Origin: Bauldia sp965232525
GTDB taxonomy: Bacteria; Pseudomonadota; Alphaproteobacteria; Rhizobiales; Kaistiaceae
NCBI RefSeq assembly: GCF_965232525.1
Contig: NZ_OZ246980.1
Location: forward strand, 1,364,001-1,428,000
Direction: 5' to 3'
Length of the DNA stretch: 64,000 bases
Shown: positions 61,720-64,000 of the stretch, in pieces
How positions within the stretch are numbered: the stretch's first letter is position 1
Layout: the number at the start of each line of letters is the position of its first letter
Made by a program: the position numbers and the translations under genes
Notes under the pieces: generated by a model
Told to the model about the DNA's origin: nothing
Databases searched by the model: none
The model's input: only the letters and a program-made list of their open reading frames with translations

Positions 61720-62757
61720 ATGAAGCCGAAGCTCGTTCTCGATCAGCATTTCCGTACAATCGAAGAACTATTCACCCCCGACGATTTCGACAAGTTGCGC
61801 GAGACCTGCGAGGTGGTCGGCGGCGGCGACCGGCCGTTGTCAGCCGCGGAACTTGACGCCAGCCTCGACTCGATGGCGTTCCTCGTCGCCGCTCACCCGC
61901 GGCTCGATCGGGCGACCCTGGATCGGGCGGCCAACCTCAAAGCCGTCATCGAAGTCGCCGGAACGTTCCGCGCCGGTCTTGACTACGAGGCCTGCTTCGC
62001 CCGCGGCATCGAGGTCCTGTCATGCGCGCCAGGGTTCCGTCAGTCGGTCGCCGAGATGACCGTCGGGCTGATGCTGGCGGGCGCACGGAGTATTGTCGCT
62101 GAGCACGAAGCGTTCCGTGACGGCGGTGAGCACTGGAAGGGCGACAACGATGGCACCGATTTCACCCTCTACCGCCAGGACATCGGCTTCGTTGGCTACG
62201 GCTCGATCGCGCGCGAATGTACCCGGCTCCTTTTGCCATTTGCGCCACGCATCCGTGCCTTCGACCCCTGGCTTGGCGCCAGCGGAGCAGAGCTCGAGGA
62301 CGTCGAACTCGTCGATCTGGATACGGTGGTTCGTCAAAGCCGCTGCCTGGTCGTCACCGCGTCGCCGACCGATGAAAACTGGCAGCTGATTGGCGGCCGG
62401 GAGATCGGGATGATGCCGCCCGGAACCCTTCTGGTCCTGGTCAGCCGCGCCCATCTGGTGGATTTCGATGCGGTCCTTGCAGCCGCCTCAGCAGGGCGCA
62501 TCCGAGCGGCGATCGACGTCTTTCCGCACGAGCCGGTACCGCCCGACGATCCGATCCGATCGACACCCAATGTGATCCTCTCGCCGCACCGGGCCGCGGC
62601 GGTGCCTGGCGGCCGCCAACTCATCGGCGCGATGATCGCCGGCGACGTCGCCGACATGGTCGCCGGCCGGCGGCCGTCTCGGCTTCAGCGCGCCGATCCG
62701 GCCCGCATTGCCCATGTGGTTGGGGCACCCGCGGCTGCGCAGCGGAAATCCGCCTGA
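61720..62757 (+). CDS. D-isomer-specific 2-hydroxyacid dehydrogenase
   Basis: A 345-residue NAD-dependent dehydrogenase. The nucleotide-binding motif is IGFVGYGSIARE (~residues 152-163). Catalytic residues are Arg in LVSRAHLVD, Glu in DVFPHEPVP, and His in LSPHRAA. The first domain begins LDQHFRTIEELFTPDDFD. It likely reduces or oxidises a sugar-acid related to the imported substrate. It lies 8 bases after the second permease and ends 111 bases before the LacI gene. Confidence 0.92.
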   Translation: MKPKLVLDQHFRTIEELFTPDDFDKLRETCEVVGGGDRPLSAAELDASLDSMAFLVAAHPRLDRATLDRAANLKAVIEVAGTFRAGLDYEACFARGIEVLSCAPGFRQSVAEMTVGLMLAGARSIVAEHEAFRDGGEHWKGDNDGTDFTLYRQDIGFVGYGSIARECTRLLLPFAPRIRAFDPWLGASGAELEDVELVDLDTVVRQSRCLVVTASPTDENWQLIGGREIGMMPPGTLLVLVSRAHLVDFDAVLAAASAGRIRAAIDVFPHEPVPPDDPIRSTPNVILSPHRAAAVPGGRQLIGAMIAGDVADMVAGRRPSRLQRADPARIAHVVGAPAAAQRKSA

Positions 62758-62819
62758 CGGCAAGCGGAGGCGTCGGCTCGGTCCGGTAGCACTGGCAAGT
62801 TCGGCGGCCGACCGTCACA

Positions 62820-62833
62820 ATTCGCCGGTTACA
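62820..62833. promoter_or_regulatory. LacI-family half-operator upstream of the LacI gene
   Basis: ATTCGCCGGTTACA has the same right half (CCGGTTACA) as the second operator of the transporter operon. It lies 36 bases before the regulator's ATG, suggesting autoregulation. Confidence 0.55.
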
Positions 62834-62868
62834 ATGGGAATCGCGACCGGGCTAGTCCGGAAGGCTTG

Positions 62869-63888
62869 ATGGCGAAACGAACCACCGTTCGGGATATTGC
62901 GCGTGCCGCAGGGGTGTCGATCGCCACGGTGTCGCGTACCATTTCCCAGCCGGACACGGTCCGTCCGGAGACGCGAAAGCGCGTGCTCGATCTGGTGCAG
63001 CGCATGGACTATCGCGCCAATCGGATGGCCGTCGACTTCCGGCGCGGGCGGACGGGGGCGATCATCGTGCTCGTCGCCGACATCGCCAATCCGTTCTTCT
63101 CCGAGTTCTTCAAGGGGATGGAGGAGAACGCCCGCAAGGCGGGCTACATCCTGCTGATCGGCGACACGGCTGACGACGAGAAGAACGAGCAGGACTATCT
63201 CGATATGCTGGCGTCCGGCAAAGCCGATGGCCTGGTTCTCAACACAGCGACGCTATCCGAAACGATATCGGCGCTGGAAGGCGATACCGGGTTCTCGGCC
63301 CTGCCGCTGGTCTCGTGCAACGCCTCGCTCGGCGCCCGGATCCCCACCGTCAGGATCGACAACGACCACGCGGGGCGCATCCTTGCGACGCACCTACTGG
63401 AGCTCGGTCATCGTGATTTCGCCCAGGTCAGCGGACCGCGTGTGTCGGACGCGCATTCGGGCCGTTTTGAGGGCTTCTGTCACGCTCTCGATGAAGCCGG
63501 CTGCACGATCCCCGCCGATCTCGTCATTGAGGGCAATCTCGGCATTGAGTTCGGCCGTTACGCGGCCCGCATGCTGGCGCGACGTTCCGACCTGCCGACG
63601 GCGGTGTTCGTCCACAACGATGAGACCGCCATCGGCCTGATCCATGAATTCGGCCGCATGGATATCACCGTGCCCGGCGATGTGTCGGTGGTCGGCTATG
63701 ACGATCTGCAATTTTCCGCGGCGATTACCCCATCGCTGACCACGGCGCGGCTGCCGCGGCGCCGCTGGGGTGCGATGGCCTGTCAGATGATGGTGTCGAT
63801 CATCGAAAACCGCCCGCTGGACTCCCGGGAAATCCTCATCGAACCGGAGCTGATCGTCCGCGAGAGTTCTGGGCCGCCCCGAAGCTGA
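62869..63888 (+). CDS. LacI family transcriptional regulator
   Basis: A 339-residue repressor. The N-terminal HTH is TVRDIARAAGVSIATVSRTIS with the hinge MDYRANRMAVDFRRGRTG. The periplasmic-binding-like effector domain includes VADIANPFFSEFFKGME and the C-terminal ITPSLTTARLP. ATG 62869 has GGAAGG 4 bases upstream; TTG 62866 is an alternative. It probably controls the sugar importer operon and itself through the shared TAACCGG-type sites. Confidence 0.95.
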   Translation: MAKRTTVRDIARAAGVSIATVSRTISQPDTVRPETRKRVLDLVQRMDYRANRMAVDFRRGRTGAIIVLVADIANPFFSEFFKGMEENARKAGYILLIGDTADDEKNEQDYLDMLASGKADGLVLNTATLSETISALEGDTGFSALPLVSCNASLGARIPTVRIDNDHAGRILATHLLELGHRDFAQVSGPRVSDAHSGRFEGFCHALDEAGCTIPADLVIEGNLGIEFGRYAARMLARRSDLPTAVFVHNDETAIGLIHEFGRMDITVPGDVSVVGYDDLQFSAAITPSLTTARLPRRRWGAMACQMMVSIIENRPLDSREILIEPELIVRESSGPPRS

Positions 63889-63911
63889 TCGGTCGGCCTG
63901 ACGCCAAAAGC

Positions 63912-63943
63912 GAACGGCCCCGCGGGGGCGCACGGGGCCGTTC
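63912..63943 (+). terminator. Terminator-like hairpin after the LacI gene
   Basis: GAACGGCCCCG (63912-63922) and CGGGGCCGTTC (63933-63943) form an 11-bp stem with a 10-base loop. Only a short TTC follows, so termination may be weak or factor-assisted. Confidence 0.6.
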
Positions 63944-64000
63944 TTCAACTGGGCAGCTTTGGAGGTCGGGGTGGGGGAATAAGCCGCTCAGTGATAGCAA

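Overview
The window looks like chromosomal DNA of a high-GC alphaproteobacterium of the Hyphomicrobiales/Rhodospirillales type. Three things point there: the block ffh - chorismate mutase - rpsP - rimM - trmD - rplS - leuC, the blocks dapF - mtaB - ftsY and acnA next to ccmABCDG, and families largely confined to that class (IalB-like, DUF2794, DUF1223, a ybhL-type leader). Species cannot be given. No insertion sequence, phage, integrase or CRISPR array was seen. One tRNA gene is present, tRNA-Ala(CGC).

Layout. 1-3.4 kb: the end of a sugar isomerase/epimerase gene and a Gfo/Idh/MocA oxidoreductase, a candidate untranslated transcript ending in a strong terminator, a TerB-like protein and a class I glutamine amidotransferase. 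3.4-7.1 kb: a TPR lipoprotein-free exported protein divergent from an ECF sigma/anti-sigma pair, then an arsenic operon (arsR-arsC-aquaglyceroporin). 7.1-16.8 kb: tRNA-Ala, YggT, GNAT, an export system (outer-membrane channel, HlyD-type adaptor, DUF3302 protein), typA, an EamA transporter and a MocR-type regulator with a clear operator. 16.9-30.5 kb: a cyclase-domain/TPR regulator, argG, PAP2 phosphatase, LysE exporter, rlmN, IalB-like protein, phhB-thpR-arylesterase, the ybbA-ybbP ABC pair and a Bax-inhibitor-1 protein with a structured leader. 30.5-39.8 kb: DUF2794, a candidate small RNA, htpG with a heat-shock promoter, DUF1223, acnA and the cytochrome c maturation genes ccmABCDG. 39.8-51.2 kb: yciB, a methyltransferase, ftsY, mtaB and dapF on the minus strand, an inserted acyl-carrier-protein/hydrolase pair of different composition, then the ffh-rplS translation/secretion block on the plus strand followed by an orphan SecD-head-like exported protein.

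51.2-64 kb: soxR divergent from an SDR, a divergent QueA-like protein and a methyltransferase, with a SoxR box placed in a 19-bp promoter spacer. Then come a metallophosphoesterase, a DUF2233 protein, leuC (without leuD beside it), a MOSC protein and a LacI-controlled sugar ABC importer operon with a hydroxyacid dehydrogenase and its own regulator.

The most interesting candidates are: the SoxR-controlled SDR/QueA-like/methyltransferase operon, whose QueA-like protein has lost several hallmark QueA motifs; a probable small RNA between DUF2794 and htpG; the ybhL-type leader, where the ribosome-binding site and start codon form a hairpin; and the ACP-hydrolase pair inserted between dapF and ffh. 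All assignments come from reading the sequence and remembered family features; no searches were run.
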